Positions 25,156 to 32,273 of a stretch of 39,003 nucleotides of DNA are shown here, piece by piece; the stretch's first letter is position 1, and every line of letters starts with the position of its first letter. Below the pieces are notes generated by a model that was given only the letters and a program-made list of their open reading frames with translations, searched no databases and was not told where the DNA came from. The stretch spans positions 1 through 39,003 of the forward strand of contig JAGXSU010000199.1 in the NCBI GenBank assembly GCA_018333785.1, given 5' to 3'. The stretch is from Methylomicrobium sp. GTDB lineage: Bacteria; Pseudomonadota; Gammaproteobacteria; Methylococcales; Methylomonadaceae. A program made the translations under genes and the position numbers.

Positions 25156-25524
25156 TTAGTATTCAGACGGCAAAAGTAAAACGTCGTCGGTCAAATAGAA
25201 CTTCCATTCGCCGGCCGGCATTGTTGAAAATGAAAATTTTCTTGCCGTTATCTGGTCGTCATTACCATCGGTAACTGTGATTTCGGAAGAAAGTCCATCG
25301 AATGTAACGGTGATCGACAGAAATGGCTGTTCTGCCAGCAGTGGAAAAAACTCTGTTGCGACAACATCAATCAGCCAAAAGCAGCCTGTTCTATTCGCAA
25401 AATATTTAACGCCATCGGTATAGGTCATGGCGTTCACCAGGTGATGTGGATACCAATGACGGGTGCCACAGAAATCAGCCAACTCAGAAGCCAATTGGCA
25501 ACGATCAAGTAATTCGGTTTGCAT
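25156..25524 (-). CDS. DUF6876-like protein (122 aa)
   Basis: Residues FCGTRHWYPHHLVNAMTYTDGVKYF, WLIDVVA and the terminal YLTDDVLLLPSEY match what I remember of the DUF6876 family, small proteins on plasmids and phages without known function. Start at 25524 with CAGGAG upstream; a longer frame to 25596 reads leader sequence. It is the last gene of the first operon, just ahead of repeat copy 2. Confidence 0.75.
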   Translation of the reverse strand: MQTELLDRCQLASELADFCGTRHWYPHHLVNAMTYTDGVKYFANRTGCFWLIDVVATEFFPLLAEQPFLSITVTFDGLSSEITVTDGNDDQITARKFSFSTMPAGEWKFYLTDDVLLLPSEY

Positions 25525-25616
25525 GGAAACTCCTGGCAAGGCCGCAAAAAAAACACAGATCCAAAAAAGAATGCACGGGATTGATGCGCAAAGCACAACG
25601 ATCCCGTTGGTAAAAA
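25525..25616 (-). promoter_or_regulatory. Variant RNA leader L11
   Basis: ACGGGAT and ATCCCGT pair around an inner TGC-TTTG-CGCA stem, followed by TTTTTT. Unlike the others there is no evident complement to the Shine-Dalgarno (CAGGAG). About 50 bp upstream of it (25617-25667) I see nothing recognisable. Confidence 0.45.
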
Positions 25617-25667
25617 ATAACGACTAAATCCCTGATAGAGTCAAACAGAAAGTTGAAAACGCAAGCA

Positions 25668-26306
25668 TCAGGCTGCGCGTGAATTTGAGGGTGCCAAAAG
25701 TCCGCGTGTTTCATACTCGAAACAAGGTCCGCTGGTAGCTATGAAGCTCCAAGGCGACAAAGGTAGAAACCTAAATTTGAACAAAATGGCAGCATCCTTT
25801 AAGGAAATTAGGGGGTGCAGTCGCCAATAGCGTTCGCCAGTCTCGGTCTCATCCCATGATGCATGCTGATTGAGAAGATCAATGGTATACGGATAGTCTT
25901 TGACCAGTTTCTGATCGAGCTGAACTTGTAAGGAAAATACCCAATGGTTCGTTTCTTCAACAGAAATCGGTGCGGACAATGCATTTCGAACTCGGCGGAT
26001 ATAGCGTTCCGGGGTGGTATCGCGTTCACCGTAGAATCGTAGATTCCGGCCTTCGCAATACGCAGCCGAACGACAAGCTTCTTCAATGATGTCAGTGGCA
26101 TCGCCTTTGGCTCTGGTAGTCCAGTCTCTTGCATAAACTTCACGTCCAGTTACCGGATGAAAAGTCGTGCAATTGCTGGGGCCGCAGAGTTCGAGCAAGA
26201 TGAACTGATCGCGCCAAAACGAATGCGGGTAATCAGCAAGCTGTTCCTGCAATTGTTCGTGCGGAAATTTGATAGCCACATGTTTGTACGAAATGGTGTG
26301 AGACAT
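25668..26306 (-). CDS. Hypothetical protein (212 aa)
   Basis: Starts MSHTISYKHVAIKFPHEQL. It has a charged helical centre (DATDIIEEACRSAAYCEGR) and ERYIRRVRNAL. The start at 26306 has CAAGGAGTCATTT and leader L12; the longer frame to 26384 is leader. No family recognised. Confidence 0.72.
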   Translation of the reverse strand: MSHTISYKHVAIKFPHEQLQEQLADYPHSFWRDQFILLELCGPSNCTTFHPVTGREVYARDWTTRAKGDATDIIEEACRSAAYCEGRNLRFYGERDTTPERYIRRVRNALSAPISVEETNHWVFSLQVQLDQKLVKDYPYTIDLLNQHASWDETETGERYWRLHPLISLKDAAILFKFRFLPLSPWSFIATSGPCFEYETRGLLAPSNSRAA

Positions 26307-26376
26307 AAATGACTCCTTGAAAAACAAAATTCGCGGAGTCATTCCCTTGCGGAAATGAGCCCGCGAGGGTTGAAAA
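26307..26376 (-). promoter_or_regulatory. Switch-like RNA leader L12
   Basis: A long stem CGCGGG...TCATT with AATGA...CCGCG, capped by TCC-GCAA-GGG (GNRA loop). Its 3' arm AATGACTCC (26335-26343) exactly complements GGAGTCATT, the Shine-Dalgarno and spacer (26308-26316), nine pairs. Confidence 0.78.
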
Positions 26377-26406
26377 AAAAGCACTATTCCTGGATAGGAA
26401 TAGCGA

Positions 26407-26640
26407 TTATTGAAGCAATTCGGTAATGCGCTTGGCTTTCATAATCGAAAGTTTGCGCGATAACCTGGCTTGCTCTTCGATGGCAAAAGCCTGTGTCTGA
26501 AGATTATTTGGGCCAATCAACTGAAGATTCAGTTGACGGAACAAGCGATCAGAATGAAGCCAATGAGGGCCATCATGATCTGTGCAGCAACAGTCCTTTT
26601 CCAGGGTAACGATCGAGCCGTCTTCTAACCTGGCCAACAT
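26407..26640 (-). CDS. Small hypothetical protein (77 aa)
   Basis: Starts MLARLEDGSIVTLEKDCCCTDHDGPHW; the C-C-C-x-x-H cluster could bind metal. ATG 26640 is two bases after the stop of the 87-aa gene, with GGGGA upstream, so it is coupled to it. No leader. Function unknown. Confidence 0.65.
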   Translation of the reverse strand: MLARLEDGSIVTLEKDCCCTDHDGPHWLHSDRLFRQLNLQLIGPNNLQTQAFAIEEQARLSRKLSIMKAKRITELLQ

Positions 26641-26642
26641 GG

Positions 26643-26906
26643 TCAAAATCCCCATGCAACTAGGGTATCCAGCAATTCTTTTGGAACCGTGAGATTGGAG
26701 CGAATCGGCCAATAGGTATCGGCTTCAAGAATCATGGCAATGGTATAGCGCTTGCCATCATATAGAGCACCCCAATTTTCACCAGTTTCCTTGTGAATGA
26801 CGATATCGAGCTTGCCATTACGATTCATAAAAATACTGGGTATTTTTCGAATGAGAAATGATCCGACCGTTTTAGAGGCAACGGAAGTCTGCGTATTAAC
26901 CGACAT
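26643..26906 (-). CDS. Small hypothetical protein (87 aa)
   Basis: Starts MSVNTQTSVASKTVGSFLIRK. Start at 26906 with AGGAGAGCATC. It overlaps the end of the 152-aa gene by 11 bp and has no leader of its own; middle member of a three-gene coupled unit. No family recognised. Confidence 0.65.
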   Translation of the reverse strand: MSVNTQTSVASKTVGSFLIRKIPSIFMNRNGKLDIVIHKETGENWGALYDGKRYTIAMILEADTYWPIRSNLTVPKELLDTLVAWGF

Positions 26907-27354
26907 GATGCTCTCCTGAAAAGTCACGAATGGGCGCCCATGCCAAAACGCTTTGCATCGGAAAGCTCTGAGATAAATTGGAAACGCTTTCACCTTTCCA
27001 ATACCCATCATTGTGAAGCCACAGGAATTTTCTACCGAGCAAACCATGAGCGAACTCAGGCTTCATGACACATTCGACGCGCACAGCGACCGGCGGGCGT
27101 TCTTTGGATACATACCTCCAGGTGTTATCTGGAAGATTTTCGGCATCATTGATTCTGCCGTCATCCGTCAGAGGCCAGTCACCAATAGCCTTTGCAAAGT
27201 GCATCAAAGGTAAAAAATCAAGATGAATGGGGATCAGCTCATCAGGATGAGTACATCTTGCATCATCGTAATCGAGAACGACGGCATTGACGCCGTGATC
27301 AGCAAAGATTGTGGGAACTCCACCGCTTATTGTTACCAAAACTTTTTTGTTCAT
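26896..27354 (-). CDS. Hypothetical protein (152 aa)
   Basis: Starts MNKKVLVTISGGVPTIFADHGVNAVVLDYDD, a beta-rich small N-terminal domain that is common in conjugative-element proteins. The start at 27354 has GGAGAGATGTT and leader L13. First of three overlapping genes. Function unknown. Confidence 0.72.
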   Translation of the reverse strand: MNKKVLVTISGGVPTIFADHGVNAVVLDYDDARCTHPDELIPIHLDFLPLMHFAKAIGDWPLTDDGRINDAENLPDNTWRYVSKERPPVAVRVECVMKPEFAHGLLGRKFLWLHNDGYWKGESVSNLSQSFPMQSVLAWAPIRDFSGEHHVG

Positions 27355-27430
27355 AACATCTCTCCAAAAAAAAGAGAGATGCCAATCCCCCAAAGAGGGA
27401 ATGGGACATCCCTCTTGCAGGTTAAAAAAA
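27355..27430 (-). promoter_or_regulatory. Switch-like RNA leader L13
   Basis: Segments: 1 GAGGGATG, 2 CATTCCCTC, 3 GGCATCTCTCT, 4 GGAGAGATGTTATG. CATCTCTC complements GAGAGATG exactly (8 pairs) and pairs with GAGGGATG through a G-U. TTTTTTTT follows. Confidence 0.78.
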
Positions 27431-27438
27431 TTGATTAA

Positions 27439-27900
27439 TTAATTGAAATAGACCAGCGGCGAAAAATACGACAAGCTGATCATTCGATTAACAATGGATT
27501 GACGGATACTGCAAAAAGTCTGATAGACTGATTTCGCAGGTGTATTACGATCAATGCGCCAAACCTTTCCAAGGCAATTCGGGTAATAACGCAATATTTC
27601 GACAGGAAGCACCTGATGAGATCTGCCATCGAATCCTTTGTGGGAATGAAGACCAAGCGCAGATTGGGCGCCTAAATAAAGACCCGTGCGAAAACCACCG
27701 TTTAACGCCAAAGACATATCGAGATGATGATCTTGTGCAAGATCAAGCAACTCCACAGTCGTCAAACAATAGGTTTCAGGATCATCAACCAGTGAAGGAA
27801 ATGCCTTTTTGGCGTAATCCATAGCTGACTTTTGATCGCCGGCCAAAATGGATTGGCAGGCTTGATACGCATAGGTATTTTCACTGTTTTCGCTTTGCAT
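27439..27900 (-). CDS. Hypothetical helical protein (153 aa)
   Basis: Residues near the N-terminus, AYQACQSILAGDQKSAMDYAKKAFP, resemble AFYCTQALLSREMDSALEFAKKALP in the next gene, a TPR-like helix pair. Starts MQSENSENTY at 27900 with AGGAGAGAAACTC and leader L14. No known function. Confidence 0.7.
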   Translation of the reverse strand: MQSENSENTYAYQACQSILAGDQKSAMDYAKKAFPSLVDDPETYCLTTVELLDLAQDHHLDMSLALNGGFRTGLYLGAQSALGLHSHKGFDGRSHQVLPVEILRYYPNCLGKVWRIDRNTPAKSVYQTFCSIRQSIVNRMISLSYFSPLVYFN

Positions 27901-27968
27901 GAGTTTCTCTCCTAAATTGGTAGAGAGATGCAACCCCAAGGGAGTATGAATCTCCCTTGATGGATAAT
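27901..27968 (-). promoter_or_regulatory. Switch-like RNA leader L14
   Basis: Segments: 1 AAGGGAGAT, 2 ACTCCCTT, CCC-TT-GGGG inner stem, 3 GCATCTCTCT, 4 AGGAGAGAAACTCATG. TCTCTC complements GAGAGA. The tract is weaker in U. Confidence 0.62.
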
Positions 27969-27974
27969 TAAAAG

Positions 27975-28493
27975 TTAAAGGTCAAATGACGAAGACGTTT
28001 CCTTGGAAGAAACGCTCCAACCAATCGCATATAAGGCATCTCGAAGAGCATCTTCACGATTAGCAGCAATCACTTCAAAAGGATCGCAGCCGTTATCGCT
28101 CTTAACGATCCAAATGGTTTCTTCCGGTTGAGATGCGGCAAACTGAGGCAAAGCCTTTTTCGCAAACTCAAGGGCAGAATCCATTTCTCTGGATAACAAT
28201 GCCTGTGTGCAATAGAACGCGAACTGATTGGTCTTTAGCTGTTTGACGGATGAATCAGGCTCTGGAAACGACTGAACTTCTTCAGCGGAAAATTCCAGTG
28301 TTTCGCCTTCAACTTCTTCATAGTCATCGAACAGCAGCGGCATATCGCGCTTATCGTCCCAAATCACACCTTCATCAAAGGCATTGCTGGCAATTTGAAC
28401 AGCCGCGTTTTGGTCGGAAGCAGTAACACCGACAACAACACGGTGTTGATAGTCAATGGTGTAAGTGACTGCGAATTTTTTTAAATCAGACAT
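27975..28493 (-). CDS. Hypothetical protein (172 aa) sharing a motif with its neighbour
   Basis: Starts MSDLKKFAVTYTIDYQHRVVVG, an N-terminal beta domain, then an acidic linker and the helical AFYCTQALLSREMDSALEFAKKALP, related to the 153-aa protein downstream. Start at 28493 with GGAGAAACACC. Function unknown. Confidence 0.72.
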   Translation of the reverse strand: MSDLKKFAVTYTIDYQHRVVVGVTASDQNAAVQIASNAFDEGVIWDDKRDMPLLFDDYEEVEGETLEFSAEEVQSFPEPDSSVKQLKTNQFAFYCTQALLSREMDSALEFAKKALPQFAASQPEETIWIVKSDNGCDPFEVIAANREDALRDALYAIGWSVSSKETSSSFDL

Positions 28494-28567
28494 GGTGTTT
28501 CTCCAAAATGAAAAAATGGGGAAACACCAATGCCTCCAAATGAGGAAAAGATGTGTCCCCATGTGGG
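28494..28567 (-). promoter_or_regulatory. Switch-like RNA leader L15
   Basis: Segments: 1 TGGGGACACA, 2 TTTTCCTC, CCTC-ATTT-GGAGG inner stem, 3 TTGGTGTTTCCCCA, 4 GGAGAAACACCATG. TGGTGTTTC complements GAAACACCA exactly. ATTTTTTCATTTT follows. The preceding gene's stop lies in the conserved TTAACCC. Confidence 0.78.
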
Positions 28568-28924
28568 TTAATGTAATAGAGTCAGTCGACGCGTTCTTTT
28601 CAAACGATCAAGAATCGAGTCACGAACTTCTTCGGAATCGAGTCCAGTCAACGTACAGCAATTCACGAAGCTGAATGGATTCGGATCTCTGATGTCAGTC
28701 ATCCACTTGTAGATTTCAACAGCGGTTTCCAACGAGCATCGACCATCAAACAAATTCCGTAGTGAATCCTCTAAAAGACATTCGCAAATGTGCAAGATGT
28801 CTTGTTCGGACCACGAAGGAAGTTCCTCGATAATGGGTTCTGGCTTATATAACCAAAGCCATTTATCGTCAATCCAATCAAGATTGAACGTGCGATCGTG
28901 GCCTTTGAAGTAGGTTTTGCGCAT
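28568..28924 (-). CDS. Hypothetical protein (118 aa)
   Basis: Starts MRKTYFKGHDRTFNLDWIDD; tryptophan-rich N-terminal part and an acidic helical middle. Start at 28924 with GGAGGTGCACC and leader L16. Its stop codon forms part of leader L15. No family recognised. Confidence 0.68.
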   Translation of the reverse strand: MRKTYFKGHDRTFNLDWIDDKWLWLYKPEPIIEELPSWSEQDILHICECLLEDSLRNLFDGRCSLETAVEIYKWMTDIRDPNPFSFVNCCTLTGLDSEEVRDSILDRLKRTRRLTLLH

Positions 28925-28993
28925 GGTGCACCTCCAAAAGAAGATGAGGAACACATGCACCCAGTTGGGGACAGTGTTCCCCGGTGGGTTAAC
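28925..28993 (-). promoter_or_regulatory. Switch-like RNA leader L16
   Basis: Segments: 1 GGGGAACAC, 2 GTCCCC, 3 GGTGCATGTGTTCCTC, 4 GGAGGTGCACCATG. Here the complement of segment 4 is GGTGCA (with TGCACC), at the 5' part of segment 3. Confidence 0.62.
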
Positions 28994-29012
28994 AGGTGTG
29001 ATTCTTGGGTCG

Positions 29013-30065
29013 TTAAAACCAAAAATCGTCTTTAACTGAAGACATAATGTCTTCTATGGAATATGGCACGGAAGCCTTGTCTTCCTCTTTGAGCGTAAAA
29101 CGCGATCGCTCGGTAGACGGTTTCCTAAACTGCTCCAAAACAGCTGGATCAAGATCGGGATGCAATGACTTCAGGGCTGCCCTGTAATCAATGCTGCCTT
29201 GCTGTAGATAGCGACTGACACGAAGTCCGGCGCTTTCAGCGTGAGCGAAATCTCCCATCAATTGCAAAATACTGCTCTCAACGTGAGACTGCTCTTGTTC
29301 GAGCGCTTTGATTTTCGACTTGTAGTCCGAAATCATTTCCTCGGCATAGTGGTATGAAGATGCCAATGCGTTCCATTGATCGAGTTGCAAACCAGAGGGG
29401 ATAAAAATGTCTCGGTCTGGGTCTCTTTCAGGAGGCATATTGGTTTTCAAGCATTCCCAAAACTTTCTTGCTTCGAAAATGATCGTGTTGATGATCGCGT
29501 CATCACGAGGGATCGGAATGTCCAGATACTCGCGCTTGTTGAGATAGAGCGAAAGCTAAGCTCGGTCAGAATTGGCAACCAATATCTGCTGCTGAATCTG
29601 AAAGTAATAGCGCTTGTAAAGTTTGGATTCAGTCCGATTTTGTTGAACATCGCGAAAGTCTTCTTCAGATAAAAAAGCCTCTTGATCCTCTGAAGATTGA
29701 GCATCACGAAAATTTTTCTCCGTTGGCGCCTTGATTTCAACAGGAATACCGTTGTCGTCAATACCATCAAACGATGCCCGGATGAACGGATAGCCATCGG
29801 ATTCGGCACACACGGGTAACAGCATCGTGTTGTGACGACCTTCATATGCACGCCTGGCAACCGGTTCTAATCGAATACCGCGCTGAACGTGCGGATTTCG
29901 ATCGAGATTATCAGGGAGGATAAGTCCCTTCTTTTCAGCATAAAGCCGATACCGTGTCTTGTATGGACTTAACCCAAGAACAATATCGGCTTCAGAAGCT
30001 GAAACACCTAAGTTTCGCCATTGATGCCATTCGGGTGTTCTCTGGGGAATGTCCACAATTTTCAT
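29013..30065 (-). pseudogene. exo: YqaJ-type (lambda-exo-like) exonuclease interrupted by amber codon
   Basis: Read through, this is 350 residues; one in-frame TAG at 29556-29558 (codon 170) divides it. The N-terminal half has the YqaJ pattern: QRTPEWHQWRNLGVSASEA, E67, D100, E110-I-K112 and a QxxxQ helix, so the PD-(D/E)xK core precedes the stop. The frame continues for 180 residues (LYLNKREYLDIPIPRDDA) with a coiled-coil-like segment and the tail SVKDDFWF. A 5'-3' dsDNA exonuclease is the usual partner of Bet/RecT. It may be a recent nonsense mutation, suppressed, or a sequencing error; the missing residue may be Trp (TGG). The start overlaps the stop of the 56-aa gene (ATGA). Confidence 0.82.
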
Positions 30066-30232
30066 TGGAGATCCCCGGAATGAATACGAGTAAAGCGGCT
30101 TTTGCGTGGCTGGTAAATGGGTTTCCAGAATCTTTCCCGGAATACGCTGCCATGTTTACGCAAGAAAGCTGGCTTGTCGTATTCACTGTAATCCCGAGAA
30201 TAGAAAAGCGAATTTAAAACGATAGAACTCAT
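30062..30232 (-). CDS. Small basic protein (56 aa) coupled to the exonuclease
   Basis: Starts MSSIVLNSLFYSRDYSEYDK and ends RFTRIHSGDLQ. GGAGGTCGTT and leader L17 define ATG 30232. Its TGA overlaps the exonuclease ATG, so it is the leader-bearing first gene of a coupled pair. No family recognised. Confidence 0.65.
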   Translation of the reverse strand: MSSIVLNSLFYSRDYSEYDKPAFLRKHGSVFRERFWKPIYQPRKSRFTRIHSGDLQ

Positions 30233-30308
30233 AACGACCTCCAAAATAGAAAAAGAAGGGCGTCATGAAACCCAAATGAGCATCAAGGGACGCCCAGGTG
30301 GGTGAATT
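30233..30308 (-). promoter_or_regulatory. Switch-like RNA leader L17
   Basis: Segments: 1 GGGCGTC, 2 GATGCTC (seven pairs with 1, two G-U), 3 CATGACGCCCTTC (30255-30267), 4 GGAGGTCGTTATG (30230-30242). Pairing of 3 with 4 gives 12 of 13 positions, including the whole AUG. CTTTTTCTATTTT follows. Confidence 0.8.
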
Positions 30309-30312
30309 AAAT

Positions 30313-30441
30313 TTACTGCATCAAAACATGGAACATGTCATTCCAAAGTTCGGTGCAAATTTGCTTGCCAAGCATGCCGGCCAGCAAAACGATTGCGAAA
30401 AACAGATAACCAAACATTGCCAAAATTAAGTTTCTTATCAT
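30313..30441 (-). CDS. Small single-span membrane protein (42 aa)
   Basis: Starts MIRNLILAMFGYLFFAIVLLAG, one hydrophobic helix, followed by a short polar tail ending FHVLMQ. Start has GGAGAGTCATC and leader L18, as for genuine genes around it. Too short for family assignment. Confidence 0.7.
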   Translation of the reverse strand: MIRNLILAMFGYLFFAIVLLAGMLGKQICTELWNDMFHVLMQ

Positions 30442-30512
30442 GATGACTCTCCAAAAAAAGTTGAGGCATCATGAATTCCCAAAATGGGCATAAATGATGC
30501 CCATTAGGGTTG
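30442..30512 (-). promoter_or_regulatory. Switch-like RNA leader L18
   Basis: Segments: 1 ATGGGCAT, 2 ATGCCCAT (perfect 8-bp hairpin), CCC-ATTTT-GGG, 3 CATGATGCCTC, 4 GGAGAGTCATCATG. CATGATG complements CATCATG, start codon included. CTTTTTTT follows. Confidence 0.78.
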
Positions 30513-30528
30513 AACTAAGTCAGACAAA

Positions 30529-31512
30529 TCAAGCTAAAGCATCGCGTGCTTCAGACAAGTGTTGTCTATGCGGTTTGTTATTTACGGTTGCGCCAGGTGC
30601 AGCATTGTTGGCTGCATTGTCAGACACAGTTTCAGCAGCATTAGGCACCGCAGAACTTGATTGAGGCGATTTGGCTACATTTTGCGCAGGAAGCAAAGTG
30701 GCGTCAGCAGCAGCTTTAGCCTTATTGAGTTCCTGTGAGATGAAGTTCAAATCGATGCCAGTAAAGTTTTCACCAGCATAATCAAGTGCTGCTTGCCATG
30801 AGGCGTTTTCACTCGCTCTTTTGACAAGCTTTGGAAGAATGCGCTTGGCATTTTCACTGGGCTCTTGATGTGCAGCAGGATCAATAACGACTTCGGCTTG
30901 GCCTTCAATAATGCGCTCAGCTTCATCTTGGTCATAAATACCGACGAAGCCAAATGCAATACGAGAGCACTGAATCAATGACTTGTGGCGCAACATACGC
31001 TTGGTATGAGATTGCCATGGGCCGCTGACTTTGTAGGGGGAACCGTTGTTTTTACTGGTACCTTCAAATGGTGGACGATAAACCTCATCCAAGAACTCTT
31101 TGACTCGAACGGGATGGGATCGACCTTTACGATAGATCACACATTCAATCCAAGATGAGCAAGATTTGGCGTCAGGCAAATCGGTGATGACCTCGTCAGA
31201 ATAAACGAACTCAAGTCCATCCATATCGGGATGCTGATTGATGATACGAGACCATCCATCAACAGATACAACTGGAACGATGCCATTCTGCTTATCGGGA
31301 TAAGCAAAAATTTCTTTGGTGAACGGATTTAAACCGTACTGATCGGCAACGATCAAAAGAGCTGACATTTGTTCATCAGTCACAACGCCATCTTTGATCT
31401 TGAACGCGGTGGCTTTCAAGGTATCGATCAATTTTTTTTCGCCCGGAAAGTTGAATTTATCGGCGAATTTTTTGACCAGTGTATTGGATTGATTTTTAGC
31501 ATTAGCAGTCAT
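30529..31512 (-). CDS. bet: RecT/Bet-family single-strand annealing protein
   Basis: A 327-aa protein of the phage recombination protein Bet family. Visible landmarks are LLIVADQYGLNPFTKEIFAYP, VPVVSVDGWSRIINQHP, CVIYRKGRSHPVRVKEFLDE and the region WQSHTKRMLRHKSLIQCSR (split from AFGFVGIYDQDEA that follows). It anneals complementary strands, working with the exonuclease and SSB encoded close by, as in lambda Red and in SXT/IncA/C elements. The C-terminal 60 residues are A/N-rich. The start at 31512 has GGAGAAACACC and leader L19; an extension to 31560 is leader. Expected role: recombination repair and diversity of the element. Confidence 0.92.
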   Translation of the reverse strand: MTANAKNQSNTLVKKFADKFNFPGEKKLIDTLKATAFKIKDGVVTDEQMSALLIVADQYGLNPFTKEIFAYPDKQNGIVPVVSVDGWSRIINQHPDMDGLEFVYSDEVITDLPDAKSCSSWIECVIYRKGRSHPVRVKEFLDEVYRPPFEGTSKNNGSPYKVSGPWQSHTKRMLRHKSLIQCSRIAFGFVGIYDQDEAERIIEGQAEVVIDPAAHQEPSENAKRILPKLVKRASENASWQAALDYAGENFTGIDLNFISQELNKAKAAADATLLPAQNVAKSPQSSSAVPNAAETVSDNAANNAAPGATVNNKPHRQHLSEARDALA

Positions 31513-31583
31513 GGTGTTTCTCCAAAAATGAAAATAAAAAGAGGAACACCATGAGTCCAATGGGACAAATGGTGTCCCAAAGG
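31513..31583 (-). promoter_or_regulatory. Switch-like RNA leader L19
   Basis: Segments: 1 TGGGACACCA, 2 TGTCCCA (perfect stem), GTCC-CATT-GGAC inner stem, 3 CATGGTGTTCCTC, 4 GGAGAAACACCATG. CATGGTGTT complements AACACCATG exactly, start codon included. CTTTTTATTTT follows. Confidence 0.8.
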
Positions 31584-31636
31584 GAAAAGCTAAGAATTAG
31601 CGAAGCTCAAAATGACGGAGCAACGCCGTGGGTAAC

Positions 31637-32059
31637 CTAAAAATCAATGTCATCGAAATCATCATAGTTAGACGGATAATCGGCTGATTGAGAGGTTGAT
31701 GTAGATGAGTCAGAAGAAGAATTAGAGCCTGATTTAGAACCAAGCATCTTCATTTCTTCAGCGTGAAGCTCAGTGGTGTACTGATCTTTACTATCTTTAT
31801 CTTGCCATTTACGTGTGCGTAATGGACCTTCAAACAAAACGAGGGCACCTTTTTTAAGGTGATCACGAGCAATTTCAGCAAGTTTTCCAAACAGAACGAC
31901 ACGATGCCATTCCGTTTTTTCTTTACGCTCACCCGATTGGCGATCTTTCCAGGTCTCCGTAGTAGCCACTCTCAAATTGGCAATCGCCTTTTGATCTTGA
32001 GTAAAACGAACTTCTGGATCAGTTCCTAAACGGCCGATGATTGTAGATTTGTTGTACAT
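31637..32059 (-). CDS. ssb: Single-stranded DNA-binding protein
   Basis: A 140-aa SSB: OB fold from residue 1 to about 105 (MYNKSTIIGRLGTDPEVRFT, ANLRVATTETWKD, TEWHRVVLFGKLAEIA, LVLFEGPLRTRKW), a short serine-rich linker and an acidic tip ending DDFDDIDF instead of the usual DDDIPF. Start at 32059 with AGGAGATTCATC and leader L20. The adjacent bet suggests a recombination role. Stop codon is TAG. Confidence 0.93.
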   Translation of the reverse strand: MYNKSTIIGRLGTDPEVRFTQDQKAIANLRVATTETWKDRQSGERKEKTEWHRVVLFGKLAEIARDHLKKGALVLFEGPLRTRKWQDKDSKDQYTTELHAEEMKMLGSKSGSNSSSDSSTSTSQSADYPSNYDDFDDIDF

Positions 32060-32132
32060 GATGAATCTCCTAAAGGAAAAAATTAAAAAGGAGACCAAGA
32101 TACCCACAGGGAGTACAGGGTCTCCCAAATGG
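32060..32132 (-). promoter_or_regulatory. Switch-like RNA leader L20
   Basis: Segments: 1 GGGAGACC, 2 ACTCCC, CCC-TGT-GGG, 3 TTGGTCTCCT, 4 AGGAGATTCATCATG. GGTCTCCT pairs with AGGAGATT (two G-U). CTTTTTAATTTTTT follows. Confidence 0.75.
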
Positions 32133-32273
32133 TTAATTTGAAGCCAAAACAGCTTCGATTTGAGCGTGCCGGTTGGCAAGCAGGGATTTGCCGTTGTCCA
32201 AGGAATCCTTGGCTGCAGACAGTGCGGTTCCGATGCTGTAAAGGAATACGGCAATGACGATGAACGTTTTCAT
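32133..32273 (-). CDS. Small exported peptide (46 aa)
   Basis: Starts MKTFIVIAVFLYSIGTALSA, a probable signal peptide or single membrane span, followed by 26 residues (KDSLDNGKSLLANRHAQ). First gene of the first operon, right after repeat copy 3; start has AGGAGAAACATC and leader L21. Function unknown. Confidence 0.7.
   Translation of the reverse strand: MKTFIVIAVFLYSIGTALSAAKDSLDNGKSLLANRHAQIEAVLASN

Noticed and set aside
16427-31560. In-frame N-terminal extensions with a recurring FFWRxxM-like peptide (e.g. before the starts at 16426, 17920, 27354, 28493, 31512)
   Set aside because: The shared peptide is only the U-tract plus Shine-Dalgarno (TTTTTTGGAGAAAC) read as codons. The starts after the Shine-Dalgarno are the real ones.
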